Shown: positions 11,580-22,957 of the stretch, piece by piece
Layout: each line of letters begins with the position of its first letter
Position numbering within the stretch: the stretch's first letter is position 1
NCBI GenBank assembly: GCA_033065855.1
Contig: JAVXUO010000629.1
Span: 1 to 64,000, forward strand
Direction of reading: 5' to 3'
DNA from: Escallonia rubra
Taxonomy: Eukaryota > Streptophyta > Magnoliopsida > Escalloniales > Escalloniaceae
DNA length: 64,000 nt
The notes under the pieces: model-generated
What the model was told of the DNA's origin: nothing
The model's input: the letters and a program-made list of their open reading frames with translations, nothing else
Database searches by the model: none
Translations under genes and position numbers: made by a program

Positions 11580-11967
11580 CCTATTGCGCCCAGTCTCACT
11601 AATCTACAACCTTTGGTTATAAAATGTTGCTAAAGATTGCCGAAAGTATCGCTCACGTTAATTGTCACTAAAGACCCAATTAATGTCACTTATAATAGCT
11701 ATCGTTCAATTATAACTTATGGTTCTTTAAAATTGTTGCTAAAGATCATAAATTATAATGCTCTCCAATTTGTCGCTAAAGGTCCAAAGAATAATCAGTT
11801 AAAATTTTACCCATAAGACAAAACCTCAGGTTTGGGGTAATACACTATGTGCTCGCGCTCGTGCGTGTGCAGAACTGTGTAGTGTGTGTGTGTACACAAC
11901 GTAGTGTGTGTATTTGTGTGTTAGCGTGTTAGCGTGTTCAATGCAGTGTGTTAGTATGTGCTTATTC

Positions 11968-12052
<85 letters not shown>

Positions 12053-13930
12053 GTGTGCGTGTTGATTTCAGTGGGTGCATGTGTGATTTTAGTGGGTTTA
12101 TCAGTGTGTGTATTAAGTGTGATTTCAGTGTGTGTGTGTGAGTTTGTGTGTTCAGGGAGTGGGATTTGGGTAGAGTGAGAGGAGGAAGAAGAAGTGGGTT
12201 TGTGCATTAGGGTGGTACCTTGTGCTTGCATAGGTGTACCACGTGCACAGGTTTGTGTTCAATGCATGCGTAGGACAGTGAACAGAGATCATTAGCTCAC
12301 AACATTTTGCAGTAGGATACCTTAGGCTATGTTAGAGTTTCTGGCAAAGTTTCATATTTTTCTGAAATTTTTTTGTATTGTTAATATTTTACAAAACATT
12401 GATTTTTCCTAAAATTCATTTTGAGTCTTTCTATATTCATAGTAAATTATGAAAATTTTATAGTAATGTTTTTATAGTATAGATAAGTATCAATTTAAGT
12501 TTGATAAACTTCAGAGTTGATTTGGTACCTTTACCCGTATCGCATTTGATTTAGCGAAACATATGAATTAAAAATAGTTTTAATGCTTTTTGAATTATTA
12601 TTTGAGTTTCTATAATTTTTATATATTTTTTAAAGCTCTTACAAAACTACATGACTTTGATTTGAGTTAGAAATCATGTATTGCTATTTATGGGCTTTTA
12701 TGGCATTTAAAAAAATTATTTTTAATTCAAAAAATATTTAAAACTTGGAAAATAGATATGTTGACTTTATATGTTGCTTTAAGCCAAAAAAGTGGTTCAC
12801 AATAATTTAGCATGAATTTTGGGTCAATTTCAAGCCTTGGAGTGAGTTGGATTTTCTGGTTAGGTTTGGTCGTATGTGGGACCCGCTTGTAGTTAGCTTA
12901 TTTTGAGAGTTAGAATGAGAACTGTTTAAGGAGTCAATACGAAAGTAGCTTAGCTTTGGACCGAGGTAAGGGATTTTCATCCTAAGCCCGATTCATCATA
13001 TTTGACCTCGTATATTTTTGTTCTGATTTGTTATGGAATATCATTGGACTTTGTTAATGTTTTGATATGAGAATGCATTATTTGCCTTTGAAACCTTAGT
13101 TTGAGCCTTAGACAACCATTGGAACTCTTATCGATGCTCAACATTTGTCGCTCATCGACCATCGATCTCCATGAGGATCGAGCGATTATTATTTTCTGCC
13201 TATGGGCATGAGATAGCGTTGAGGCGTTATAAGGATGGTTTGTATCGGGGGCATTTTAAGGATGATCTATTTACTGTGTGGGACGTAGGCTAGTACCTTG
13301 ATGGACTAGCTAGTTTACATATGCATATGTAGTTTCCATTGTTATTGAGCACTTGCCTATATTGCTTTGCTAAGTGTTATTGAGCATCGCCTTTGTGGCT
13401 TTGCTAAGTGTCATCATGCACTGTGTGGCTTTGCAATTGCTCATGTTCAATATCATCTAAATTTTTTATAGTGTATCTGAAAGCGTTCGTATTGATAACT
13501 AATCGAAGGGATTGAGTTGAATATCTTTCCCATATTGATATCGAATTGAACCTGTAAAACGTTTGTAATAGCTCCGTTTGAATTCTCGAGCAACCTTTAA
13601 CGTCCTAAAAGCTCACCCTTATTTGTTCTCTTCTGCAGGTAATAATCATCAGTACTGCTTGGGATGATTTAGAACCTGGATAAGAAGTTGGCATATTTTA
13701 CTGTTTTGTTTGGTTAAGCCCCTGCGAGGGAAACCATTGATTACTTCACCTTCTCAAGTACTTAAATTTAACCTTTTCATCTAAGAACATCTACTTATGA
13801 GAATTTGAGTTATTGCATATGTCGAAACTCTGACATATATTGGGGTTGTTTATTAAATTAAGGTTATCAGTATCACCAAATTATCAATCGAATGATTATT
13901 GAACGCTCCGGGATTTTCGGAGTCGTTACA
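11580..13930 (+). mobile_element. Gypsy LTR, forward orientation (solo or truncated)
   Basis: The right end 'ccgggattttcggagtcgttaca' mirrors the start of the reversed LTR at 15414 (tgtaacatcccgggatttcc). Much of the body matches the reverse complement of 15414-17730: 'gttaggtttggtcgtatgtgggaccc' here against 'gtaggtcccacgcacgaccaacctaac' there, and 'gaggtaagggatttt' against 'aaatcccttacctcg'. The TGTAA...TTACA ends and the PPT context at 19952 and 62086 suit a Tekay/Del-type chromovirus. The left boundary is uncertain, and no internal coding sequence is attached. Confidence 0.65.
11972..12049. repeat. (GT)n(GA)n compound microsatellite
   Basis: About 13 GT units run directly into about 25 GA units. 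Overlapping open frames here (11826-12231, both strands) are pure Ser-Leu, Arg-Glu or Thr-His low complexity and are artefacts. Confidence 0.98.
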
Positions 13931-13932
13931 GT

Positions 13933-14696
13933 AAATTTCAAATTTTGTTTAATTACAAGGTGGGGAATGAATTGAACACTTGGCTTTGGCTATACAGATG
14001 GATAAATAAAGAGGCAATTATTGCCAACTTTGGGCCAAAGATAGTCTATGACTCTAGGTTGACATTGGTAGCCAAAGTAGCTGATATCATGGATGTGCAT
14101 AGTTGGAGATTACACACAAGTAGATCTCATGCTCTGAGGGAGTTGAATAATTCTATTATTGCATTAGCTCTGCCTCCAACAGACCTACCAGATCAAGTGA
14201 CGACTAGGGATTTGCATCCTAGTGGTAAATTCACTATAAGTAGTGTGTGCAATGCCATTACAACTAGATCTATTGTAGTTGTTTGGTCAGTAGTTGCTTG
14301 GTCAAAAAATACTTATGCTTCAATGTCTCATTCCTAGATGTTCCTTAATATGTTGGATGTTATGTAAAGGGCAATTAAGAACCAAAGATAAACTCAGAAA
14401 ATGAAACTTGGTCCAAGATGACAAGTGCACCTTATGCTCCACACATCTAGAAATCAGTGAACATCTCTTTCTACAGTGTCCATAGTCACAAGAAATATGG
14501 GTGTGGTATTTGAAAGACTGACTATAGCGCTACCTCTCCACTCTTGGAACCAATTTATCCAATTGTAAGGGAAAAGCTTCAGGGCTAAACTATGCAAATT
14601 TGCCATCACAGTTGTTGTGTATGGCATTTAGAAAGAAAGAAATGTTTGGATCTTTCAGCAAAAATAAGCAAGTTCTCATAATTGACTTCATATAAG
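13933..14696 (+). pseudogene. LINE (L1-type) reverse transcriptase C-terminal remnant
   Basis: The frame at 13945-14337 reads VGNELNTWLWLYRWINKE...FGPKIVYDSRLTLVAKVADI...SGKFTISSV, the usual stretch between plant LINE reverse transcriptase and its zinc-binding tail. After stops and shifts, 'CTLCSTHLEISEHLFLQCP.SQEIW' at about 14430-14500 gives the zf-RVT Cys/His pattern, followed near 14620 by an 'AFRKKEMFGSF' tail. Only this 3' part is present and it is interrupted by stops. It abuts the forward Gypsy LTR at 13930. Confidence 0.82.
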
Positions 14697-15412
14697 GGTT
14701 AATTGCATAAAATACCTTTATGGTTTGGGCTAATTGCAAAAAGGCCCCTGTAATTACAAAAATTGTAAAGGAGCATCTGCGATCTTAAAAGTGTTGCATC
14801 CGACGGTTTCTGCAACGATTTAAATAAATTGTCCAAAATACCCCTATATATAAACCCTATTTTGTTTGTGTGCAGAAATAAGTCTTGACCAGAGGGGTGA
14901 CACCCCCACCCTCGCCACACCCGTTTCTCAAGCCTTGCCCTCTTTTTGCCACAAGACCAAGCCCTCTCTCATCACAACCCTCTAGCCCCTAGAACCACCA
15001 CCCATCCATGCCACAGGCTCAAGCCCTCTGCTCTTGTTATCACCATAACCCCGTCAAACGCATCGCCTTCCCTTTCGTCCCCAAACCAATCCCACTACCG
15101 CAATGCCCTTTTCTTTATTCTTGCCGAGTTTTAATGTGACGAGATCTGTATGTGGAGTAAAATCTATGTGTTTAGGCTTAGATGTGGTTGATTTACCCAA
15201 ATTGCACAAACTCAGATCTAGGGTTTTAATCGCAATGTGCGATTACAAACCCTAGATCTGAGTTCAGGTGATTAGGGTTGTGATTGGGTACGGTGCAGGT
15301 GGTTGGGGCTGATGGCAGGGTTAGTGGCGGTGCAAATGGTTCAGTTGATGACAGATCTAGCGATGCAGAGCTCGTGGTGGGTGGCGGCACCGCACTTGGC
15401 ATCGGGTTTATT
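14697..15412. mobile_element. Left part of a long-TIR (MULE-like) element, truncated
   Basis: It begins 'gggttaattgcataaaatacc', then 'ggcccctgtaattac' and 'ccaaaatacccctatatat'. This is the same style of terminus as the complete long-TIR elements in this window (20360, 43867, 45343). Its interior turns GC-rich at about 14895-15110 and 15290-15400. No matching inverted end is found before the Gypsy LTR end at 15413, so the other end is missing. Frames at 14946-15444 are unsupported. Confidence 0.45.
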
Positions 15413-16401
15413 GTAACATCCCGGGATTTCCGGAACATTAGCACTCGCTAAATGATTTACACTAACGCAATAGAACCCTCAAACTCAACCAATTTAGAAC
15501 CATCAGCCAATCAGAGCAACTAAACCATTGAGTAAAATAATACTCTTAGCGTACCATCATAGTTGAAACATCAAGTCTAAGTTAACAATTCTAAATAACA
15601 ATAATAACCCACGCAGAGGTTCTAATGACTAAGACTGAAACTTAAATTCTCTTTCTCTCGCTCAGCTCAGATTTAATCCACACCCAATGCAATCTATTAT
15701 TGGTTATCACCTATGGAAAGGAAGTCAAACGGGAGTGAGCTTTTGAGAGCTCAGTAAGGTCGCTCAAATGAAGAAATTACGAAATAATTCACAGATGTAA
15801 TTCAATGATATTTTTTCAAGAGTTTCAAAAGAATCATAACTAGTTCGATCAGATATCAATATAATTTTTAGATACGGTGCAAACAATCACAGATACACTG
15901 ACTAATCCATCAAGGTACTAGCCCACACCAATACACCGACTAGTCCGTCAATGTACTAGTCCACACCAATACACTGGCTAGTCCGTCAAGGTACTAGCCC
16001 ACACCAAATCCTCCAATATACACCAACTCCCACCAAAACACACCAATGCAAAATCTCATGTCAATTAACAAAATAACAACAATCGATAATATAATGATTA
16101 AATCGATGCACAACGAGGAATAAATACGGAGCATCGAATAGGATTTTCCAAGAAACGTGTAAGGCTTAAAACAGGGAATTAAAGGCAAATCACGCACATT
16201 TCAACTATAACGGAGTTCAAACAATATTTGATAGCAATTCAGAAAAATATTTATGAGGACAAATAGATGAAACTGGGTTTCAAATAGAAATCCCTTACCT
16301 CGATCCACGCAAAACGAAATTAAAACTCCCTCGATCAAAATCCTCTGAATTAATCTAGGTTGACAAATCATTTATTAGAACGCATTCTACATTATTACAT
16401 C

Positions 16402-16402
16402 N
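16402..16402. other. Ambiguous base
   Basis: A single n is recorded in the sequence, inside the reversed Gypsy LTR. It affects no feature. Confidence 0.99.
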
Positions 16403-18057
16403 TAAACCTAGTATAAACTACCCACGTCGCACTCACTCATCAACCCGGATTACGCAATTCAAAGTAGGTCCCACGCACGACCAACCTAACCACAAGACCC
16501 GTCACACTCCTCGAGGTTCAAAAATAACCCAGAAATAATATTAATTCTCATTAAGCATTCTTTATGGCTCAATGCAGCATATGGAATAGAAATACAACTT
16601 TTTTGAATATTTTTTAATTAAAAATAATTCCTTAAATACACTAAAAGCCCATAAATTGCCAAAATTTTTTCTAGCTGGAAATAAAGACCCATAATTTTTT
16701 TAGAAGCCTTAATATATATTCAAAAATTATAAAAATAAAAATCAGAATTTAAAAGGCATTAAAACTATTTCTTCATTTTTCATTTTATTAAATTCAATGC
16801 AATACGAAAATGATAACAATTTAATTCTAAAAACCACCAAACTTAAAATGAGATTCACTTATACTGTAAAAAACACTACTCTAAATTTTCCAGAATATTT
16901 TCATGAGTTTTAAAGGCTCCAAAAGATTTTACAATTCTGAAGTTTCAGAAAATATTAAAAATACATACGTTCTCAGAAAATTATAAAATTTTGCCAGTAA
17001 ATTTTATATGCTATCGATCATTATGCATCTCCCAAAACATGTGTCGAACCTAACGCTAGTCGATGGTACACCTGTGCAAGCACAGAGTACCACAGCTGCT
17101 CACAACAAAGTCCACTTCCATTTTTCCCTTCTTGTACTCTGCACCCAGCCCCTACATTATTTATAGACCCACAACCTCATGCATTGGTTCACTCAACACA
17201 CCCACTCATAAACACATATATATTACACACTGCCACATATGTAAACACACACCATAAAACACTCCCATACTCACATAATTAACACTCACACAGGTTCACA
17301 CAATCACACGTATTCTCATTGCACCTCACACTCACTGCCCTACAATAGCGGGTTTCTTTCCCTCTCCCTCTCCCTCTCTTCTTTTTCCATCACACTTACA
17401 CAAGTATATGGATACACAAATATGCACATTTACACATTTTCACACACAAATATTCACACAACACCCAACCCATTGCACTTCTCTGACCAACTACCATGAG
17501 GCAGTGGGTTATCCACCTCTTTCTCATTTTTTCCTTCTTATTATCCAATATTCTCGTACTCTCCACAACCAGCCACACCTAACACCCATCATCTACCTTG
17601 CAAACTTATATAAACACACACATATATTCCACTTACCACTTACCCACACACTCACAACACATATGCATGATTCCCCATACCCACTGTCTCACGGCAGTGG
17701 GTCTGTCCTTCTTCTCACTTTTCTTTATTTTTTGAGTTAATTACGCGGTTGACCACTATACTATTAGGCAAATTTCACTTTGACCACTGAACATCGATTT
17801 GTGTCATAGTAACCACTAAACTTTGAAATTCGTTTCAATCAGGTCACTCCGTCAAATTAATCTTGACGGAGTTAGGTTACTCAGGGGTATATTGGTCTTT
17901 TTACGCTAGTCTTTATGAATTTTCCTTTTCTTTCTCTCTTTTCCCTCTCTCTTTCTCTCTCTCTCTCTCCTTCTGTCCCTCTCCATCTCATTTTGTCCAC
18001 TCTTTAATTTTGGAAAGTCAAATTAGAGAGGGAATATGGAGAGGAAACTAGAGGAAA

Positions 18058-18282
18058 GTCCACGGCCACGCACTCGGTGCACTGCAGCAGCAGGCCCAGC
18101 AGCCTCAGCCCCGTGGACTCCGCTCCGGCGGCGATTTCCTCCCCCTCCTCGTGCTCGGCGGTGGCCTTTTCGCCAGAAACGGTGGCCTCGCCGGAGAAGT
18201 TTCTGCGCTTGTTGGAGAGGTCGTTGTCGTGGTCGCCGGAAGATTCGCCGACGGCGATGTCGATGGTGCATTTGCTTTTCAT
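18058..18282 (-). pseudogene. Captured SCARECROW-like (GRAS) gene N-terminus
   Basis: This is a 75-codon open stretch on the minus strand. It starts ATG at 18282 with MKSKCTIDIAVGESSGDHD, passes an acidic linker (AEHEEGEEIAAGAE) and ends TGLRLLGLLLQCTECVAVD. The last part is the start of the GRAS domain (leucine heptad region I), whose canonical form in SCR and SCL23-type transcription factors is close to 'GLxLLxLLLQCAExV'. Similarity stops at 18058, where the sequence passes into unrelated DNA (FPLVSSPYSLS). Normal GRAS proteins continue for about 370 more residues, so this is an abrupt fragment, not a gene. SCL23 or SCR-like parentage is from motif recognition. Confidence 0.8.
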
Positions 18283-18289
18283 GGGTGGT

Positions 18290-18640
18290 GAATTGGGGCT
18301 ATTGTAGTAGATCGCATGCAGAACGTCCTCGGAACCTGGCAAGGCAAGTGAGTACGGTAGTGCATAGTCGTACGGTGGGCCACGGCAAGTTGTCACTAGA
18401 GAGAGGAGGTATTCTTGGGAGTTAAGACTTGGAGCACTTGCCTTTCCCCTGCTTCAGCAGTGCCAATCCCTCAAGCTCTGCCCAGGTTGCCTTGGCTCCG
18501 ACCATTGTTCACCCATGCTTTATTCAAACCAATCCTACTTGACATCCTACTCACACAATCACACTACACGCTGCTGGTGGCACCTACGTGGAACCACCTC
18601 TCATGGAACATTGGCCAAATTCAGTAAAGGCACTTGATGC
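18290..18640. other. Unidentified cargo inside the Pack-MULE
   Basis: GC-balanced, exon-like DNA next to the GRAS fragment. A plus-strand frame at 18415-18627 (MGVKTWSTCLSPASAV...) is open for 70 codons, but I recognise no domain on either strand. It may be a second captured fragment or the 5' flank of the GRAS donor gene. Confidence 0.35.
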
Positions 18641-19579
18641 GAGTAGATTTACTCGTCAATCCTAATTCATCAGTCATTCACTATGATTTATGGGCATTCT
18701 GAACTCAAGCCCTCGGATGCTTTCGAGTGAGAATTTGACAAAATCTGAGAAAAAGGACAAGGGAAGTGCGTGCAGAGGGGGGGAGGGACAAGGGAAGAAA
18801 AGAGCTTACAGAGGGTGAACAGTGAAGAAGAAAAAGAAGAATAAGAAAGAAGAAAAACAAGAATAAGAAAAAAGAAGGTGAACAGTGAATGGACGGTTGT
18901 ACCCCTAAACAAACGGACTTAAATTGACGGAGTGACCTGATTGAAACGAATTTCAAAGTTTAGTGATTACTATGACATAAATCGATGTCCAGTGGTCAAA
19001 GTGAAATTTGCCTAATAGTACAGTGGTCAACCGCGTAATTAACTCTTTTTTTAACACATATATATAAACACACTACACACATCACTCCAATACACACACA
19101 CAACACAGTCTCACACTCCCTCACTCAAGCACTCATCCACCTATCCAATTTACAAACTTGCACCAAATCTCCACACTCCCATACCCAGGTGCCATTACGG
19201 AAGCTGCTCCATGCTCTCCACATGCACAACGCACAACACAGCACCCACGCACACCAAAACACACAGTCTACACGGCTGAAAAATTCAGCCCCTCCACTCA
19301 CATATATACAATACACATACAATTTACGCTCAAAACTACGATTACAGCAGCTCGAATCTCACCCAAAATTGAACCCTTTAACAGCCTTCTCATACTAAAC
19401 AATACCCAGTTTTGCACCTACCGAAATACATATATATATGTACAAAGCAAGCTTACCAAAAAAGCTTCGCCGAAAAAATCCCTTCGATCTCCTTTCCCTA
19501 TTTTCCCTCTCCCTGAAACTCTCTCTCGATCACGTATCAGATGAAGAAGAGAGGAGTATGACAGCTGCCAACCCCTCCC

Positions 19580-19605
19580 CCAACACACACACACACACAC
19601 ATGCA

Positions 19606-19643
<38 letters not shown>
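19580..19643. repeat. (CA)n and (TA)n microsatellites
   Basis: A run of CA from about 19582 to 19600, ATGCATGCAT, then about 17 TA units to 19642. Open frames crossing it (19438-19739) are low complexity. Confidence 0.95.
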
Positions 19644-19648
<5 letters not shown>

Positions 19649-19951
19649 ACCCTAGATTGGAAAAATCACAAAAACCCCTACACTTTGATTTGTCACTAAA
19701 TTTTCTCACCCGAACTTTTATTATTGCGTAATGGTTCAAAAATAAATATTTACGATAATTTATGCACTAGAAAAACTATTAACGGGTTGTTGCGCTATTT
19801 TGTTTCATATATCGTCGCTAAGAGTATATTGATGCTAAGAAAACAAAAATCATCGCTAAAAAAAATACACGTCAATGCTAAGTATTTAAAAAAAAATAAC
19901 GTCGCTAAAACTTTTAATTTGTTAAAAATATTTTAGGGTTCGGAGTATTAC

Positions 19952-21800
19952 ACTTTCTCCACCTTATAAAAATTTTGTCCTCGAAATTTCACATACTTGT
20001 AATATTCAAGCACTACGCTTTTACTACGTAACTCCCAAACGAATGTGACATCGAATCTTACACATAACATCCAAAATATGAGTCAAGAACATCAATAGCT
20101 GCCCCGACAATTTCCCAACTTTAAATATTGTCCCATAGCATAAGATTTAGATTATAAATTAGAATATGATGCCTCAGAATCAGTCAGTACATAAACGCCA
20201 AAATGAAATAATCCGAAAGTATACCTGGCATCACACCATTAGATGTTGCAGCTTTTTGAGTTGACATAACAAACAGTCTGGCCGATGTCCTAGGCCTCTG
20301 CCCCTGCAAAGTCTGGGCCTGTGGAGTCTGGCCATGTTGACACTGATCTCCTCCCGAAGGGTTAATTTTACGCTACACCCCATACTTAGGGGTCAGTTGC
20401 ACCCAGTACCCCGTAATTCTAATTTTGGCACCCAGCACCAAAATCTTTAAAATATTGGAATTCAGCACCAAATGACGGCCAAACTGGCCTTTGACCATAC
20501 GTCTGTTACTTTTTAAGGGGCAAAATAGTCTTTTTACTTGTTACATCCACCTTTTGTCCACGTCAGCTCCAAATGGCCCCAATACTTAACATCAGACCTT
20601 TCATGTCATTTCCCCACCATTTTTCTCTCTCCAACTCTTCATCTTCCCAACCAATATCGAAACGCGTGGCCACCTCCTCTGACCGAAACCACTGCCTGAC
20701 GAGCCATCACCTCTGACCGAAGCCACTGCCTGGTGTGCCACCATCCCTGCCACCACTCTCCCCATCATCACGACCCACCACAGTCGGCCACCCATGACCA
20801 GCCATAACTACCCACAACCACCAATCCCGAAACCCATGGCACCCTCACCGATTGAATCGCGGCCACCAACGCCTTTCGTTGATGACCGCCGCCTCTGCCA
20901 CAAATCATTCACCCACGACCACCCACAACCACCAATCCCTCCCTCACCCACGGTCACCACCTCAAACCGAATGACGGCCACCAATAACCGGTGTTCGACC
21001 AACAGTGACCATTCAATGAGCCATTATTGCCTCCAATCAAACGACCATCAGACACTCCCTCTGCCTACCGCCGTAATCACAACATACCCAATCACCCCAT
21101 CACCCGATCTCCCCATCGATCTCCAGCGAGCCTAATTAGCCACTGCACAACATCATCACCACATAATCAGTGGTCCAAATCGAGGGTGAGAGTGACAAGT
21201 CAGGCTAGGTGAAGAGGGCGTGGGGCAACGCTGGACGCCAAAGATCGCGGCGATGCTAGAGGTGGGTTCTTGGTGCACGGTGGTTGGGGGCACTGAGAGA
21301 AATAGAGAAGAGAGAGGAAAGAGAGAGAAAATTGGGAAGAGAGAAATGACGTTGGGCTTAGGGGGTTGGAGCTGACTAGGATTTCATGGATGAAACTACC
21401 ATTTTGCCCTTAAAAAATTAATAGATGTCTGGTCAAAAGTCATTTTGACTGTCAATTGGTGCTCAATACCAAGTTGTTTAAATTTTTGGTGTTGGGTGCC
21501 AATTTTAGAACTACGAGGTGCTGGGTGCAACTGACTCCTAAGTATAGGGTGTAGCCTAAAATTAACCTCCTCCAGGACGAGGTGCACTACTTGCTACTAA
21601 ACTGACTGTTGGTACAGGGCTGAGAGCTGATTGGTTCTCCCACATTGAGGGATAGTTTCGAACGCATACTCCACACTGCCACACCTGAAACATCCTCTGG
21701 TAATTTTGTAGCATGATTTACCACCATGGCTCCTCCCACACGTAGGACACAGAACTACCGGAAAAAGCTAACCCAGTACTATGAATTGGTCTAGCTTATG
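19952..21800 (-). pseudogene. Internal Gypsy remnant (gag zinc knuckle, protease start, PPT), reverse
   Basis: On the minus strand, 21568-21790 decodes in pieces to a gag CCHC region (CYKITRGCFRCGSVEYAFETIPQCG). The order continues across the inserted long-TIR element with 'RPRTSARLFVMSTQKAATSNGVMPGILS', the usual gag-protease junction of chromoviruses. Protease, RT, RNase H and integrase are absent. After about 250 bp of spacer the polypurine tract and 3' LTR follow at 19951. It is therefore an internally deleted copy. Confidence 0.65.
20360..21567. mobile_element. Long-TIR MULE-like element with CCACC-rich centre
   Basis: The left end 'ggttaattttacgctacacc' and the reverse complement of the right end 'ggttaattttaggctacacc' agree, and similarity continues for about 150 bp through 'gggcaaaat'. 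The flanks tcctcccga (left) and tcctccagg (right) match 7 of 9, which suits a 9-bp target duplication. The centre is rich in CCACC and gives Pro/His/Thr open frames (20794-21135 and others) with no domain. No transposase is present. It sits inside the reversed Gypsy gag remnant. Confidence 0.82.
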
Positions 21801-21879
21801 TGCTATGTGCTTCTCTGAATTCGACACTCTTCCCTGATCTAATTATTTGAGCCTGCCCCATCCTCTGACTCTGAGGACC

Positions 21880-22378
21880 CGGTTGTACTGCACAACTTTG
21901 TGTCCTCTCTTTAGAGAGGCTACCATGGGACACAACCTCTGAAGGATCTTGAGATCGCGTGATTCATCTTCCCAAATATGATTTCGAATAGCCTATTTAG
22001 GCGACATTCTAAAGACCTAGCTCTCAAGAGCTAGAGTTCTAGCGCCCTACTTGGGCGAAGTTCCATTGCTAAAGCTCTTAAGAGCTTAGGTCCGAGCACA
22101 TGGAGTAGAGAAATATTATTTACCCCTACAAGCGGATGAAAGATCCCTTAAAAATCTGATGTGTCTCAAGACACCTCGTATTACTTCCTTAGCCAAACAT
22201 TTTGTCTAGGGAAGTGAGGGGCTTTTGATATAACTCAAATAAAACTCCTAATAATTGGGGGACACCCGGCATTTCCAATCAAACTGGGTCAAACTACGAG
22301 GTTGGTAATTACCTTATTAAGAATTAGGGATTCTAAATGAGTCCTCAGAGACCGTGACGTGATCCTCTAGGATTCTTG
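21880..22378 (+). mobile_element. 3' part of a non-autonomous LTR element, broken
   Basis: It matches 55590-56070 of the complete non-coding LTR element at 51746-56343: 'gctttgtgtcctctc', 'cctagctctcaagagcta', 'ggagtagagaaatattattt', 'tgtctcaagacacc', then the purine tract and LTR start (TGATATAACTC at about 22229). The LTR is cut after about 150 bp at 22378, where a TGTAACACCCC Gypsy LTR begins. The direct correspondence makes the family assignment firm, although boundaries are by eye. Confidence 0.75.
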
Positions 22379-22957
22379 TAACACCCCAATATTCTTAAGC
22401 AGCGAATAAATTTTTTTAGCGTCAATATTTTTGTTAATTAGAAATTTTAGTGACAGAACATTTAGTTAGCACCGTTATTTTGAGTAGCAACCTTTAGCGA
22501 CTAATTTTTAGAAAATCATAAGTCATAATTTATCGATAGCAATTACAAGTGATATGGGTTGGAGCCTTTAGTAATGATTAGAGTGTGACATTTCAGAAAC
22601 CTTTAGCGACAACTTTGAAGCAGGGTTAGTAATAAATCTAAAATTTCATTGGGGACTATTGGATAATTAAAGATTTCAACAAATCTGATTTTTTCTTTAT
22701 TTTATTTTAAAAATTTTGTCAACTCTTTAAAATAGGAAAGAGAGGGAACTGAGGAGAGAAATAACATTTCATTTAATGAATTTAATGAGTATTTTCGGTT
22801 ACAGACAAGGAAAAGAAGGAAAACCCTTCTCTCATTTCGGTTACAGACAAGAGATAGAGAGAAATAAGAGAAAGAGAAAGAGAAGAGAGAGAGAGAGAGA
22901 GGGCTGACGGTGTCGTTTTCCGGCGGAGCGAAAATCTCTGGTAAGCCCCCTTTGCCG
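22379..22957 (+). mobile_element. Gypsy LTR, forward, left of CACTA insertion
   Basis: It starts TGTAACACCCCAATATTC and contains the 'agcgac/gtcgctaa' phrases seen near the start of the other TGTAA-type LTRs here. It then runs through a GA-rich stretch to 'ctctggtaagccccc'. It is interrupted at 22957 by a CACTA element, and the right part resumes at 26673. Confidence 0.6.

Larger units (their letters stand above)
17734..19045. mobile_element. Long-TIR Pack-MULE-like element carrying a GRAS fragment
   Basis: The termini are near-perfect inverted repeats: 'gagttaattacgcggttgac' at the left and its reverse complement at the right end. Only a handful of mismatches occur over about 120 bp, through 'caggtcactccgtcaa'. 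The flanks are T-rich, so a 9-bp target duplication cannot be read unambiguously. There is no transposase. The centre (about 18036-18630) is GC-rich, unlike the surrounding LTR, and includes an N-terminal piece of a SCARECROW-like protein. Long TIRs plus a host exon define a Pack-MULE-type capture. Confidence 0.85.
15414..19951 (-). mobile_element. Long Gypsy (chromovirus-like) 3' LTR, reverse, with nested insertion
   Basis: Read on the minus strand, a polypurine tract (ataaggtggagaaag) ends at 19952 and the LTR starts TGTAATACTCCG at 19951. It ends ...CCCGGGATGTTACA at 15414. The LTR body is interrupted by the element at 17734-19045, leaving about 3.2 kb of LTR. It contains GT-rich and TA-rich microsatellites and a 'cgaggtaaggga' phrase shared with the forward LTR at 11580-13930. 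One ambiguous base (n) is at 16402. The small frames inside are not credible genes. Confidence 0.7.

Noticed and set aside
11826-12231. Overlapping open frames on both strands
   Set aside because: They translate the (GT)n(GA)n microsatellite and are pure low complexity.
18004-18425. Four overlapping open frames on both strands in the Pack-MULE centre
   Set aside because: Only the minus-strand frame with the GRAS heptad motif is recognisable. The others are GC-rich shadows.
20794-21212. Pro/His/Thr-rich open frames
   Set aside because: Translation of CCACC-rich cargo with no domain and no conserved start. It is part of a TIR element.
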